38,556 bases of DNA from Frankia torreyi (GCF_000948395.1 NZ_JYFN01000050.1:9347-47902), one strand, 5' to 3'; shown: positions 16,595 through 26,300, counted from the stretch's first letter. The notes: generated by a model from the sequence alone, not told the origin. Numbers and translations are program-made.

Positions 16595-17266
16595 TCAGCC
16601 GACGACGGCGACGGCGCGCACGGGGAAGGTGCCCATGCCGCGGACGGGCGCGGGCAGCACGGTGAGGCGGACCGGCTCGCCGTCGGGCAGCTCGTCCAGG
16701 GCGGTGAGGTGCTCGACGATCGGGATGCCGGCGCCGAGCAGACCCTGATGGGCGGGACGGGCCAGGTCATCGACGTCGTCGATGTTCAGCGAGTCGATGC
16801 CGACCAACAGCGCCCCGGCGGCGAGGAGGGCCTCGACGGCCGCCCGGGTCAGATGCGGCGCCGGGCCGAAGTACGCCTCGCTCCCCCAGTGCCGGGCATG
16901 GCCCGTGTGGACGAGCACAGCCCGCCCGGCGAGCTCGGCGGCGACCGGCAACCGCTCGGCGCCGACGGCCCGTGCCCCGCCCGCGCGGACCACCACGGCC
17001 GGCACGTCGACCAGCCGCGCCAGGTCGAGCGCCGCGACGTCCGGACCGTCGGCGTGGAAGTGGAACGGGGCGTCGAGGTAGGTCCCGGTGTTCGCGACGA
17101 GGTCGATGGCGGCGATGTGGAACGACACCCCGGGCGCGAGCCGCTCCCCCGAGGCGGCCCGGCTGGTCCACGTGGAGATCCGCGGACCGGGCAGGCCCGG
17201 ATAGGTCACCATGCCGTCGACGATGGGATGGGACAGGTCGACGATGCGGCGGTCCCCGACGGGCAT
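16595..17266 (-). CDS. Cyclase-family protein (kynurenine formamidase-like fold)
   Basis: A 223-residue protein with AAGGAG seven bases before the ATG at 17266. It has the family opening VDLSHPIVDGMVTYPGLPGP and the region GTYLDAPFHFHADGPDVAAL. In metal-dependent members the key motif is HxGTHxD; here it reads NTGTYLD, so both histidines are replaced and only the Asp remains. The later VLVHTGHARHWG and VGIDSLNIDD blocks are well kept, and the length is normal. It could be a hydrolase with altered metal binding or a non-hydrolytic variant. Confidence 0.82.
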   Translation of the reverse strand: MPVGDRRIVDLSHPIVDGMVTYPGLPGPRISTWTSRAASGERLAPGVSFHIAAIDLVANTGTYLDAPFHFHADGPDVAALDLARLVDVPAVVVRAGGARAVGAERLPVAAELAGRAVLVHTGHARHWGSEAYFGPAPHLTRAAVEALLAAGALLVGIDSLNIDDVDDLARPAHQGLLGAGIPIVEHLTALDELPDGEPVRLTVLPAPVRGMGTFPVRAVAVVG

Positions 17267-17421
17267 GGCGCGCTCCTTGCGTCCACGGCACGGTTGCGGT
17301 GCCGCCACGCTACCGGGACCATGCTCGGCGCAGCCGGCGAACCGTCCCTGCCCGGCGCGGGCGGCGGTGGGGTCGCGGGAGCGACCCGGTCCGCCCGCCC
17401 GCGCCGGGGGGTGCCCAGCGG

Positions 17422-18339
17422 TCAGCCGTCGGTGCCGGTCACCGGCGCGGGCGGCGGGCCGGCGGGCGACGAGCGCCCGCGCGGGACGAGCGTCGGCCGG
17501 GGGCATGGCGGCCGACGCGCGAGGGGTGACCGCTGGGCCGGAACCCGCCTCGGGACGGCGCCCGGCGGCGTGGACTCTGCCGGAAGCCGTGGAGGCGGAG
17601 CGGACGGCGACGGATGCCGCGGCCATCCCGCCGGAGCCGACGGATGGCGCGGCGCTGGCGCGGCCGGCGGAGTCCGTGGCAGCGGGAGCTGCGGGGGCGT
17701 CGCCGGCCGAGAGGACGGGGGCACGGTCCTCGGCGCGGGGGTTCTTTCGGGTTCGGCGGCCGGGTCCTCCCGCCCGGCGTCGCCGGGGGCATCGTCGGGG
17801 GCGTCGTCGGCCGTCGGGGCGGGCACGCCCTCGTCCGGGGTGGGGGTGCTCGGCTCGCTCGCCACCGCGTCGTCCCCGGATGCGGCGGCGCCAGCCGGCA
17901 CCGCGGATGCCCTCCGGGTTCCGGCGGTCGCGAGGTCCTCCGCGGCGACCACAGCCGCCGCCGGCCCCGCCGAGACGGTGGCGGGCGGAACGGTGGCGGG
18001 CGGAACGGTGGCGGCCGGCGGCTCGGCCGGACGGGGTCGCGGAATGGCCGTGAACGTGGGCGTGGGAGTGGGCGTGAACGTGGGAGTGGGCGTGCAGGTG
18101 GGAGTGGCAGTAGGTGCGGCGGCGGGCTCGTCGGTGTCGGGGTGGTCGGCACCGGCGTCCTTGCGGGTCCGCTCGGGCAGCGGTCCCCAGGCGTCGACGT
18201 CGACGGTCGACGTCGCCCACTGCTCGTATGGATCTCGGTCGGGTGGGAACGTCTCGGGGTCGGGCGTGTGGCGGGTCAGACCCACCGCCGCCGCGAGCAC
18301 GAGTACTAGTCCCCCCAGAATCAGCACCGGCGTCAGCAT
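17422..18339 (-). CDS. Membrane-anchored Pro/Thr/Ala-rich protein of unknown function
   Basis: A 305-residue protein with one N-terminal hydrophobic helix (about residues 4-22, TPVLILGGLVLVLAAAVGL), a short charged segment (DRDPYEQWATSTVDVDAW), then over 200 residues of Pro, Ala, Thr and Arg without a fold. A TPTPTFT repeat occupies about residues 77-97. It may be a secreted or surface-tethered disordered protein. The first 60 residues look coding; the Arg-rich end could be frameshifted or chance frame. I recognise no family. Confidence 0.5.
   Translation of the reverse strand: MLTPVLILGGLVLVLAAAVGLTRHTPDPETFPPDRDPYEQWATSTVDVDAWGPLPERTRKDAGADHPDTDEPAAAPTATPTCTPTPTFTPTPTPTFTAIPRPRPAEPPAATVPPATVPPATVSAGPAAAVVAAEDLATAGTRRASAVPAGAAASGDDAVASEPSTPTPDEGVPAPTADDAPDDAPGDAGREDPAAEPERTPAPRTVPPSSRPATPPQLPLPRTPPAAPAPRHPSAPAGWPRHPSPSAPPPRLPAESTPPGAVPRRVPAQRSPLARRPPCPRPTLVPRGRSSPAGPPPAPVTGTDG
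18050..18111 (-). repeat. 6/12-bp purine-rich tandem repeat encoding Thr-Pro
   Basis: Repeated gtgggc/gtggga/gtgaac hexamers on the plus strand, encoding alternating Thr-Pro with occasional Phe or Cys on the minus strand, inside the Pro/Thr-rich protein. Confidence 0.8.
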
Positions 18340-18757
18340 CGCCGTCCTTCCCCCCCGAACAGGTCACCGCGGGCCCGCCCCCCTGCCTGGAAATCAAGGG
18401 CGGGAAGGCCCGATCAGTCCCGCATTCCTGTCATGCGCGGGCAAGTGACAACGTACGGGTGACCAGCCCGGACGGGGCCCATATCGATGACACGCAGCGA
18501 GGTAGCCGGTTCGGGTGGTAAGGCCGCTCGATCGGTGCCATGGCCGCAGGTCCGGACCAGGCTGGACCGGTACATTACGGGCCATCGACTCCAACGCGCC
18601 CGGCCCGGATGATCATCCTCGGTCGGTCGGTCCCGGGCTCAGCCGCGGTCTGGGCGCAGGCGCCCGCGACGGCAGCGTGACCGCGACGCGACCGCCGCAC
18701 CGCCCCGCGCCGGCCGCCGCCGGCCAGGGCCGCACCCACTGATCGCCCGCACCGCCC
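18340..18757. other. 418-bp divergent intergenic region
   Basis: Lies between the Pro/Thr-rich gene (minus) and the DMT transporter (plus), so it should contain both promoters. Part of it (about 18420-18530) is less GC-rich. I see no convincing gene, and no palindrome strong enough to call an operator. Confidence 0.5.
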
Positions 18758-19645
18758 GTGCCGCTCTTCATCCCGCTCGCGCTGCTCGCCGCGTTCCTGT
18801 TGGCGTCGTCGGCCGCTCTCCAGCAGCGCGCCGCGGGCCGCAGCCGGTTCGCGGCCCGCGACGACCACGACCTGGCCGTGCCCGGGTTCGGACACCTGCT
18901 CGACCTCGTCCGCGAGCCGTTATGGCTGGTGGGCTGGCTGACGAACCTGGCCGGCTTCCTCACCCAGGCCCTGGCGCTGCATCTCGGATCGCTCGCCGAG
19001 GTGCAGCCGCTCATGGTCACCCAGCTACTGTTCGCGCTCCCCCTCGGCCTGGTGGGCACCCGCCTGCGGATGGCCCGCACGGCCTGGTGGGCCATCGCGG
19101 CGATCTGCGCCGGGCTCGCGCTGCTGCTCGGCGTGCAGGATCGGCTACCCACCCGCCCGCCGCTCGACCAGGAACGCCTCGTGTTGGCGATCATCGCCAT
19201 CGCCGCGCTGGCCGCGGCGTTGGTCATCGCATCGCGCGGGCGGCGGCCGGCGGCACGGGCGGCGCTGTTCGGCGTCGCCGCCGGATTGTTCTTCGCGCTC
19301 AGCGCGCTGCTGCTCAAGCAGGCGACCGACGAAACCCTCGACAACGGGTTCGACACGACAGTGACGCACTGGTTCGCTTATGCCCTCTGCGGGGTGACAC
19401 TGACGAGCCTGTGTCTAGGTCAAATGGCCTACGCGGTCGGTCCGCTGACCGCGGCGGTCACCGCCATGAACATCACCAACCCGACCGCCGCCTACGCGCT
19501 CGGCGTCCTGGTGTTCGGGGTCCCCGCTCCGAGGGGGTCCGGGGTCATCGCGGGCGTCGCGGTCTCCGCCGTGCTGGTCGTGGGCGGGGTGTTCCTGCTG
19601 TCGCGGCCCAGTGCGCTGCCCCGGCCCCGACACCGCGCGCCCTGA
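18758..19645 (+). CDS. DMT-superfamily membrane transporter
   Basis: A 295-residue integral membrane protein with about nine or ten hydrophobic helices, starting LFIPLALLAAFLLASSAALQ and showing the two-fold pattern of drug/metabolite (EamA/NIPA-like) transporters: helices around residues 55-80 (LVGWLTNLAGFLTQALALHL), 105-125, 140-160, 170-190, 215-240 and 260-285. The VQPLMVTQLLFALPLGLV stretch is typical of the actinobacterial branch. The GTG start leads straight into the first helix. Substrate not predictable. Confidence 0.82.
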   Translation: MPLFIPLALLAAFLLASSAALQQRAAGRSRFAARDDHDLAVPGFGHLLDLVREPLWLVGWLTNLAGFLTQALALHLGSLAEVQPLMVTQLLFALPLGLVGTRLRMARTAWWAIAAICAGLALLLGVQDRLPTRPPLDQERLVLAIIAIAALAAALVIASRGRRPAARAALFGVAAGLFFALSALLLKQATDETLDNGFDTTVTHWFAYALCGVTLTSLCLGQMAYAVGPLTAAVTAMNITNPTAAYALGVLVFGVPAPRGSGVIAGVAVSAVLVVGGVFLLSRPSALPRPRHRAP

Positions 19646-19762
19646 CGGACCCGGTGGACGGGTTCTTCCTGTCGCATATTGCGTCATCTCGGCGCCAGGC
19701 GGACACTCAGGGTATTGAGACCGATCGCGGCGACCGGCGCCGTTCGGGGCGGAGGCTTCCGC

Positions 19763-20476
19763 ATGCCCCTGGCAAGGAGCGAGGTGCAGCCGGAATCGCG
19801 CGGCGACGCGGCCGCCTACGACGCAGTCCTCACCGACCTGGTGGACGTTCTCGACGGGGAGCCCGGTTTCGGTCGCGAGTCGGCCCGGCGGCTGCTGCAG
19901 GACCGCATCGCCCACCACCTCGGGCCGGGCCACCGGCTGCATCTCGTCGAGCACGATGTGCGCTACCAGTGGTTCGCCGCCCTCGTGTACCGGCTCGGCG
20001 AGGAGTCCGGCGGGCTCGCCGCGCTGGGCCGGGCCGTCAACGATCTGCAACCGGATTCGCGGGTGGCCGCGGTGGTCGCCCGCCTTGTCGCGGCCGCCGA
20101 TGAGGGCGTCGGCGAGAGGTGGGCCGAGGACCACGGGGCCGCGATGCCGCGGGTGACGGCATCCCCACCGGCGGACCCGCCGTCAGGACGCGCGGCGGCG
20201 GAGGTCGACGGGCCACCACAGCCGCTGCGCCCGGTCGAGATCCGGGAACTCGCCTCGGCGTTCGGCCAGGGTGGGGGCGCACGGCGGTTCCTGGTCGACG
20301 CCGGGGTGCCGGCGGAGCGGATCCCACCGTCGGACATCGACGCCGCGACGTTCTGGGCGGAAGTGTCGGCGCTTCTCGGCCACGGGCTGCTTCGCGATGG
20401 CCGGCGGCGAGTGCTCGCGGCGGCTGCCTTCCGCTTCCCCGCGAACGACGTCTTCGCTGCGGGCCGGCCCCGATAG
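19763..20476 (+). CDS. EAD2-EAD1 adaptor protein of a ternary conflict system
   Basis: A 237-residue protein starting at an ATG with GGAGG seven bases upstream. Residues about 15-110 resemble effector-associated domain 2 (RRLLQDRIAHHLG, then FAALVYRLGEESGGLAALGR and AVNDLQPDS). The C-terminal about 80 residues resemble effector-associated domain 1 (VEIRELASAFGQ, RRFLVDAGVPAERIP, TFWAEVSALLGHGLL, FRFPAND). EADs are death-domain-like adaptors predicted to join sensors and effectors by like-with-like contact. The next gene carries its own EAD2, so a homotypic interaction is likely. No catalytic effector domain is present, which is unusual for an EAD protein. Confidence 0.72.
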   Translation: MPLARSEVQPESRGDAAAYDAVLTDLVDVLDGEPGFGRESARRLLQDRIAHHLGPGHRLHLVEHDVRYQWFAALVYRLGEESGGLAALGRAVNDLQPDSRVAAVVARLVAAADEGVGERWAEDHGAAMPRVTASPPADPPSGRAAAEVDGPPQPLRPVEIRELASAFGQGGGARRFLVDAGVPAERIPPSDIDAATFWAEVSALLGHGLLRDGRRRVLAAAAFRFPANDVFAAGRPR

Positions 20477-20572
20477 CCAGCGGCCGGTCATGACGACTCC
20501 GCCCGCTCCGTCGGCTGGACCTACGGCATCCAGTCGGGGTCCGACGACCTCCTCCGCGCCGGCCATCGGGCA

Positions 20573-20608
20573 GGTTACGCTAAACACCAGATTCGGTGTG
20601 CTGAGTAA
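20573..20608 (+). promoter_or_regulatory. Imperfect palindrome upstream of the VMAP operon
   Basis: GTTAC-gctaa-ACACC, six-base centre, GGTGT-gctga-GTAAC: 15-base arms with the outer and inner five bases perfectly paired. The stretch is AT-richer than its surroundings and looks non-coding, which favours the VMAP start at 20655 over an earlier ATG at 20490. It is a candidate operator; the binding protein is unknown. Confidence 0.5.
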
Positions 20609-20654
20609 CAGAGCCCGCCGGCCGTCAAGCGCGTTGGGATCCGTCGGGGGAATC

Positions 20655-22250
20655 GTGACCAACCGCGATCCGTCGTCGCCACGACACGACGCATGGCGGT
20701 CCGACCCCGTCCTGGAGTCCGACCCCGTCCTGGAGTCCGACCTTGTCCTGGAGATTGTCGGCTGCCTGGAGAGCACCGCCGATCTACTCAGCCCCGCCAC
20801 CCGAGATCTGCTGGTCAGGCGCTTCGAACGGCGCGCCGGCAGGCGGCTGTTCGTCCCCCAGTTCGATGTCGCCCGGGACTGGTGCTTCCGTTTCGTCGAA
20901 AGCTGCGTCGAGCTGGACAACGGAGCCGAGATCCTCGTGGACGCCGTGTCCGACCTGCGGCCCGACTCCGCCGTCGCGCACCGGCTGGCGCACATTCTCG
21001 CCGAACAGGGGGCGGCGGAGGTCGCCGAGGGGGCCGGCGAGCTGTGGGATCTCCTGCGGCGGGAGCTCAGCGCGTTGCCGGCGCAGCGGGTCGCCCATGC
21101 CTTCCGCCATGCCTGCCACCCGGCCCAGCCACCACGCCACTGCACCACGGCGTGGCAGCTGTTCCTCTGGGTTGCGAACCGTCATCCAGAACCCGCCCGA
21201 CTCCCGCAGCATGCGGTGTTCCTCATCCGGTGCGCCGACGTGCTCGCCCCGGGCACGTTCGTCCGGGTCGAGGCGTGGCTACGCGGCGAGGCGCACCGGC
21301 GCGACCTGACCCACCAGCTGCAGCTGGCCCAGCTCGCCGCGGCCCCGGTGCCGCGGCGGCGCACGGGGATCGTCTCGCTGCAGTTCCAGCCAGTCGGGCC
21401 CAGGTCCGAGGATCATCTCGCGTCGTGGTGGCTGCACTGGGCCGACGCAGCGACGCCGCACCAGGGTGGGGCGCGGCCGGCCCGGCCGGAGCTGTTCGAA
21501 CAGATCGCGGCCGCGGTCGTCGAAGACGCGGAGGAGATCCTCGGCGCGGAGATACCCACGGGTGAGTCCGCCGAGCTGGTCGTGGAGATCTTCCTGCCGT
21601 TCGCCTACATGGACCTGCCCGTCACCAGCTGGCGCCGGCAGATCCACGGAACGCCGCGCCTGCTGGTCGAGGACCACCCAGTCGTCGTGCGCAGCTTCGA
21701 ACGCCTGCACCGACGTGGCTCGCGCTTCCTGTGGCTGCAGCGCTGGGCCGCGCTCACCGCCCCCGACCCGAGTGGGATGGTGGTGGCGGACGCCGCGCGC
21801 GTCGGGCGACATGGGCTGGCCAAGGACGAGCGGATCGCCGCGGTGACACTCAGCGGGCCACCGACGCAGGGCTCGCCGGCGCAGCGGCAGCTCGCCGAGG
21901 CGCTGAGCGCGGGCCTCGCGGTCGCGGCGTGGCAGGTCGACGACCCCGACCGGCCCCACACCGACAGGCCGCTGCTCGAGCTGCTCGCCCATGGCGATCC
22001 GTTCCGCCTGCCCCAGCGGTTCCGGCGGGAAAACCTCACCCGACTGGAACCACGCGGTGACCGCCACGCGCCCGGCCCGACCGCCTGCGATGCGCAGGCG
22101 GCGGCGCGACGCACCGCGATTCTGCTGTGGGACGACCCGCGCCGCGCCGCCTGGCGAGCGATCGCCGGATCGGCACGGCTACCGCGGCGCCCGACGCAAC
22201 TCGGGCAGGCGACGCCCTCGGCCGGGACACAACCGGAGGGGCCCGCGTGA
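20655..22250 (+). CDS. EAD2-VMAP-C protein (vWA-MoxR associated)
   Basis: A 531-residue protein from the GTG at 20655, which has GGGGG four bases upstream; an ATG at 20490 in the same frame would add 55 low-complexity residues. After a short repeat, residues about 28-115 form an EAD2-like domain (VGCLESTADLLSPATRDLLV to AVSDLRPDSAVAHRLAHIL). A middle helical region is followed from about residue 240 by VMAP-C: SLQFQPVGPRSEDHLASWWL, ELVVEIFLPFAYMDLPVTSW, and GSRFLWLQRWAAL. VMAP proteins are predicted partners of MoxR ATPases and vWA proteins in NTP-dependent conflict systems. Its stop overlaps the MoxR start (GTGA), so translation is coupled. Confidence 0.82.
   Translation: MTNRDPSSPRHDAWRSDPVLESDPVLESDLVLEIVGCLESTADLLSPATRDLLVRRFERRAGRRLFVPQFDVARDWCFRFVESCVELDNGAEILVDAVSDLRPDSAVAHRLAHILAEQGAAEVAEGAGELWDLLRRELSALPAQRVAHAFRHACHPAQPPRHCTTAWQLFLWVANRHPEPARLPQHAVFLIRCADVLAPGTFVRVEAWLRGEAHRRDLTHQLQLAQLAAAPVPRRRTGIVSLQFQPVGPRSEDHLASWWLHWADAATPHQGGARPARPELFEQIAAAVVEDAEEILGAEIPTGESAELVVEIFLPFAYMDLPVTSWRRQIHGTPRLLVEDHPVVVRSFERLHRRGSRFLWLQRWAALTAPDPSGMVVADAARVGRHGLAKDERIAAVTLSGPPTQGSPAQRQLAEALSAGLAVAAWQVDDPDRPHTDRPLLELLAHGDPFRLPQRFRRENLTRLEPRGDRHAPGPTACDAQAAARRTAILLWDDPRRAAWRAIAGSARLPRRPTQLGQATPSAGTQPEGPA
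20700..20753 (+). repeat. 18-bp coding repeat, three copies
   Basis: Three contiguous units of tccgaccccgtcctggag (third with two substitutions) encode SDPVLE, SDPVLE and SDLVLE near the N-terminus of the VMAP-C protein. Confidence 0.9.
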
Positions 22251-23398
22251 GCTTCGACGACGGGAGAATCATGCTGGAGCCGGACGCCGAGGGACCGGGC
22301 GCCCGACGCTGGTGGCTGTTCCACGGCACCGGCGAGCCCCCCGACGCCGACCTCCAGTGGCCGCCGGCCCCTCCTTGGCGGCGGTTCGCCGGCCCCGTGG
22401 TCGACGGTCCACCGCCACCAGAGGACGACGAGGAGATCTCGCGTCTGCGCGGGGAGGTGTCGGCCATGCTGCTCACGCCCGCCCAGGTCTCGGCCGTCAA
22501 CGTCGCGCTGCTGCTGCGACGACCGATCCTCGTCACCGCTGCGCCAGGCTCCGGGCAGGCGGGGCTGGCCCACCTGATCGCCCGGGAACTGCGCCTGGGG
22601 CGGGTCCTGCGCTGGTCGGTGAACCGTCATACGACGCTGCGCGACGGCGTCCACGACTTCGATGCGCTTGGCCTGGCGAGCGCCGCGATCCAGCTGCGGG
22701 CCGATCAGCCCGTGGTGGAGCCGGGCGCGCCCCCCGGCACGCGCAGGTCCGTCAAGGGCCATCTCGCCGACCTGCTCGGCCACGACGCCGAGCGCAGGCC
22801 GCCGGACTCGCTCCCGGTTCACCGGTACGTCAGGCTCGGCCCGTTGGGCACCGCGCTGCTTGGCCGCACTCGCCCCCGGGTGCTGCTCATCGACCGACTC
22901 GACCGCAGCGGCTACGACCTGCCCGACGACGTTCTCGACGTGCTCGACGAGGGCCGTGCCGTCGTGCCAGAGCTGGCCAGGCTGCCACCCACCACCGGGC
23001 CGCTCCCCGTGGCTGTGGACGATCCAGGCGCCCACGCGCTCCTCGATGCTGGGATCATCCAGTGCGCGGAACCGCCGGTCGTCGTGATCACGAGCAGCGG
23101 CGAACGGGATTTCTCGCCGACCTTCCACGGCCGCTGCGTCCACCTCCGGATGCCCGCGCCATCCCGCACGAGGCTGCAGACAGTGGCGGAATCCCGGTAT
23201 GGGGCCGTTCCCGGCGTGGCCGCCCTGATCGCACGCTTCGACAAACGCCGCAGCGCGGGTGCCGAGCTGACGATCGACCAGCTCCTCGACGCCCTCCACC
23301 TGGCAGCGGCCGGCGTCCTGGACGACGACAGCACGGGACTCGCCCTCGACGCCGTCTGGGGCGGCGCGGCTGACGATCCCTCGGCGGGCCTGCCGTGA
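22247..23398 (+). CDS. MoxR-type AAA+ protein with degenerate nucleotide-binding motifs
   Basis: A 383-residue protein; the GTG start has GGAGG seven bases upstream and overlaps the VMAP stop. It matches the MoxR-like ATPase of VMAP ternary systems along its length (LTPAQVSAVNVALLLRRPIL, VLRWSVNRHTTLRDGVHDFD, PDDVLDVLDEGRAVVPELAR). The Walker A site, expected as GxxGxGK[ST], reads APGSGQAG: Lys is Gln104 and the Ser/Thr is Ala105. Walker B reads LLIDRLD, with the catalytic Glu replaced by Arg217. The sensor position expected as SNGE reads SSGE, and one of two arginines of the RRC motif is Gly. It is therefore probably a pseudo-ATPase acting as scaffold or nucleotide-independent switch. The frame is intact. 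Confidence 0.85.
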   Translation: MSFDDGRIMLEPDAEGPGARRWWLFHGTGEPPDADLQWPPAPPWRRFAGPVVDGPPPPEDDEEISRLRGEVSAMLLTPAQVSAVNVALLLRRPILVTAAPGSGQAGLAHLIARELRLGRVLRWSVNRHTTLRDGVHDFDALGLASAAIQLRADQPVVEPGAPPGTRRSVKGHLADLLGHDAERRPPDSLPVHRYVRLGPLGTALLGRTRPRVLLIDRLDRSGYDLPDDVLDVLDEGRAVVPELARLPPTTGPLPVAVDDPGAHALLDAGIIQCAEPPVVVITSSGERDFSPTFHGRCVHLRMPAPSRTRLQTVAESRYGAVPGVAALIARFDKRRSAGAELTIDQLLDALHLAAAGVLDDDSTGLALDAVWGGAADDPSAGLP

Positions 23399-26300
23399 CC
23401 CGACGTCACGCCGACAACGGTCACGCCGACAACGGTCACGCCGACGACGACGGCACCGACGGACTTACCGCCGGCGATCAGCCCGACAAGCCGAGCCGCG
23501 TCCGTTACCTGCCCGGGCCCGTCCACATCGACCTGGCGCCGGCGATTCGCGACGAGCGAGCCCTCGCCCGGGCACTGCACCCGCTCGTCGATCAGGTCCC
23601 GGCTCCGCAGTCCCGCCCGCTCGATACGCAGCGGACCGCACGCGACCTGCTGCAGAGCCGCATGGGGCAGGTCACGGTCAAGGGATCGGCCCCGCCGCGG
23701 TGGGAACTCGCCCTCGTCGTCGACGCGAATCCGACGTTCTTCGCGGCCTGGGGGGATGCCCTCCCCGGCATCATCCAGATCCTGGAGCGCCAGCTCGCGT
23801 TCCGTGACGTTATCGTCGCTTACCTCGTTCCCGACGACCGTCACGACGGTGCCCTGCGTCTGCGCGGCGGACCTGCCAGCTCGACCACACGGCCACCGTC
23901 CCAGCTGACGGAGCGCACCGGGCGGCGCGTCATCTGGCTGCTCACCGACGGCCTGGGCGAGGCGTGGCGTTCCGGCCGCATGGCGCAGGTGCTCGCCGAG
24001 TGGGCCGACGCTGGACCGGTCGCGGTGATCGACGTCCTCGCCTCGCGCACCTGGGACCACACTGACCTGGACGCCGAGCGGGTTCGGCTGCACGGCAGCG
24101 GGTTCGGGACGGGACGGGTGCGCTCCTGGACCTACCAGGGCGGCCTGCTCGACCAGGCCGGCGACGATCCCGACCACGGCGTCGAGGGCGTCGAGGGCGA
24201 CAGGGCTGCTGCGGCGGGCAGCGTCGCCGGATCCGCGCGGACGGCGCGCGCCGTCCCGGTCCTGGAGCTGGACGCGGAGTGGATCGGCTACTGGGCCCGC
24301 TTTGTCGCTGCGGCGGAACCGACGTGGTTCGAGACAGTCGCCGTCGTCGCCGGGTCCGACCGCCGCTTTCCACCTGAATACGGGATCGAGTCGTCGCCGC
24401 CGGACGAGCGACTCGAGGATTTCTTCGCGCTTGCCACGCCGACATCAAGAAAGCTTGCGGGACTCCTGGCGATCCAGCCCCTAAGCCGCCGAAGCCTGCG
24501 CACGGTCGCCGGCATCGCAGGCGCCAGCCGCCGGGATTTGTCCGAGATTTTTGCCTTCGGTTTACTTGTGATCGATTCGTTGTCGACAACATTCGATATC
24601 ATTCCGGAAATCCGCTCGAAGCTTCGCGCGCAGGTGAGCAGGAGCGACGTCGAGCGGATTCGCCGGGCGGTCGGATCCGACGCGGACAACGCGGGGACGG
24701 AGCCACTCGGCATGCCCATGGCCACGCCCTCCGACCAGCCGCCCGTCCGTCCACCCGGCGAGGCGGACACGCCCGCGCCGGTGTGGGACGCAGCCGCGCC
24801 CCTCGACCGAACCCCCAGCGCACGGCCGCCGCGCAGCACGGGAGCTCCGGCCGGAGAGCCAAGGCCACCACGGACACCTGACACTGAGAGCGAAGATTCC
24901 CTTACGATGAGTAGTATCGCTGGAACGAGTCGGCCGAGGTCCAGCGCGGGTGACGGCTCGATGGGAGCTGCCGGCGCCGAGGCGAACACCACACGAGGAG
25001 GACCCACCGTGACTGTGGGCACCGCCCTACGACCGGCGCTGGCCGCGGGTCAGCTCCCTCGTGTCTGGGGAAATGTGCCGCCGCGGAATCCGCACTTCAC
25101 CGGGCGCGTCGACCTGCTCACCATGCTGGACGCCCGACTCCTCGAAGGCACGACCTCGGTCCTGCCCGAGACGCTGCACGGAATGGGCGGCGTCGGAAAG
25201 TCCCAGCTCGCGACCGAATACATTTATCGCCATCTTTCGGACTTCGACATCATCTGGTGGATTCCCGCGGAACGGACGGTCCAGATCAGCAGCGCTCTCA
25301 TCGAGTTGGGCGCCCGGCTCGGGCTGGACGTCGGCACCGAGGCCAACGTCGCCGTCCGCCAGGTCGTGGAAGCGCTGCGGATCGGTCATCCCTACGAGCG
25401 CTGGCTGCTGGTTTTCGACAATGCCGACGACCCGCAGGCGGTGCGGGAGTACTTTCCGGCGAGTCCGACCGGTCGGGTTCTCGTCACCTCCCGCAATCCG
25501 GGCTGGGCGAACGTCAGCCATCCCCTCGAAGTGGCTGTCTTCCGGCGCGAGGAGAGCGTCGCGCTGCTGCGCAGCCGAGGTGGTCCACTGGACGACGACG
25601 GCGCGGACCAGGTTGCATCTGCTCTCGGGGACCTGCCGCTCGCGGTCGAGCAGGCGGCGACCTGGCGGGCGGAGACCGGGATGTCCGCTCAGGAATACCT
25701 GCGGCTGTTGGAGGACAAACTGACCGAGCTGCTGAGCACCGCGCCGGCGGACTACCCGCGCCCGGTCACGGCGGCCTGGAACGTGTCGCTGGATCGGCTC
25801 GCGGAGAGCAATCCCGCCGCCCTCGAACTCCTCCAGGTATGCGCGTTCTTCGCGCCGGAACCGATCTCCCGCCAGCTCCTCTCCCGAGCCCACAACGAGA
25901 CGATCTCGCCAGCGCTCGACGAGGCCCTGCGCGACCCGGTCAAACTCGGCCAGGCAATCCGCGACATCAACCGGTATGCCCTGGCCAGAATCAACCACCG
26001 GGACAACTCCATCGTCATGCACCGGCTGGTCCAGGCCGTCCTGATCGGCCGGATGACCCCGGACCAGCAGCGGACGATGCGCCACGGAGCCCACGTCCTG
26101 CTCGCCGCGAGCGACCCCAACGATCCGTTCAACCCGGGCCTGTGGCCCACCTACGCCGACCTGTACCCGCACATGATCGCCTCGCTCGCCGAACGTTCCG
26201 CGGACCCCCGCGTCCGCCAGCTCCTGCTCAACGAGGTCGACTACCTGTGGACCTGGGGAGACCACCAGGTGAGCAACGACCTCGCTCGCGGCGTGCACGC

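Noticed and set aside
21605-23299. Minus-strand frame of over 560 codons opposite VMAP-C and MoxR genes
   Set aside because: No recognisable domain or ribosome-binding site, and the plus-strand genes are well supported.
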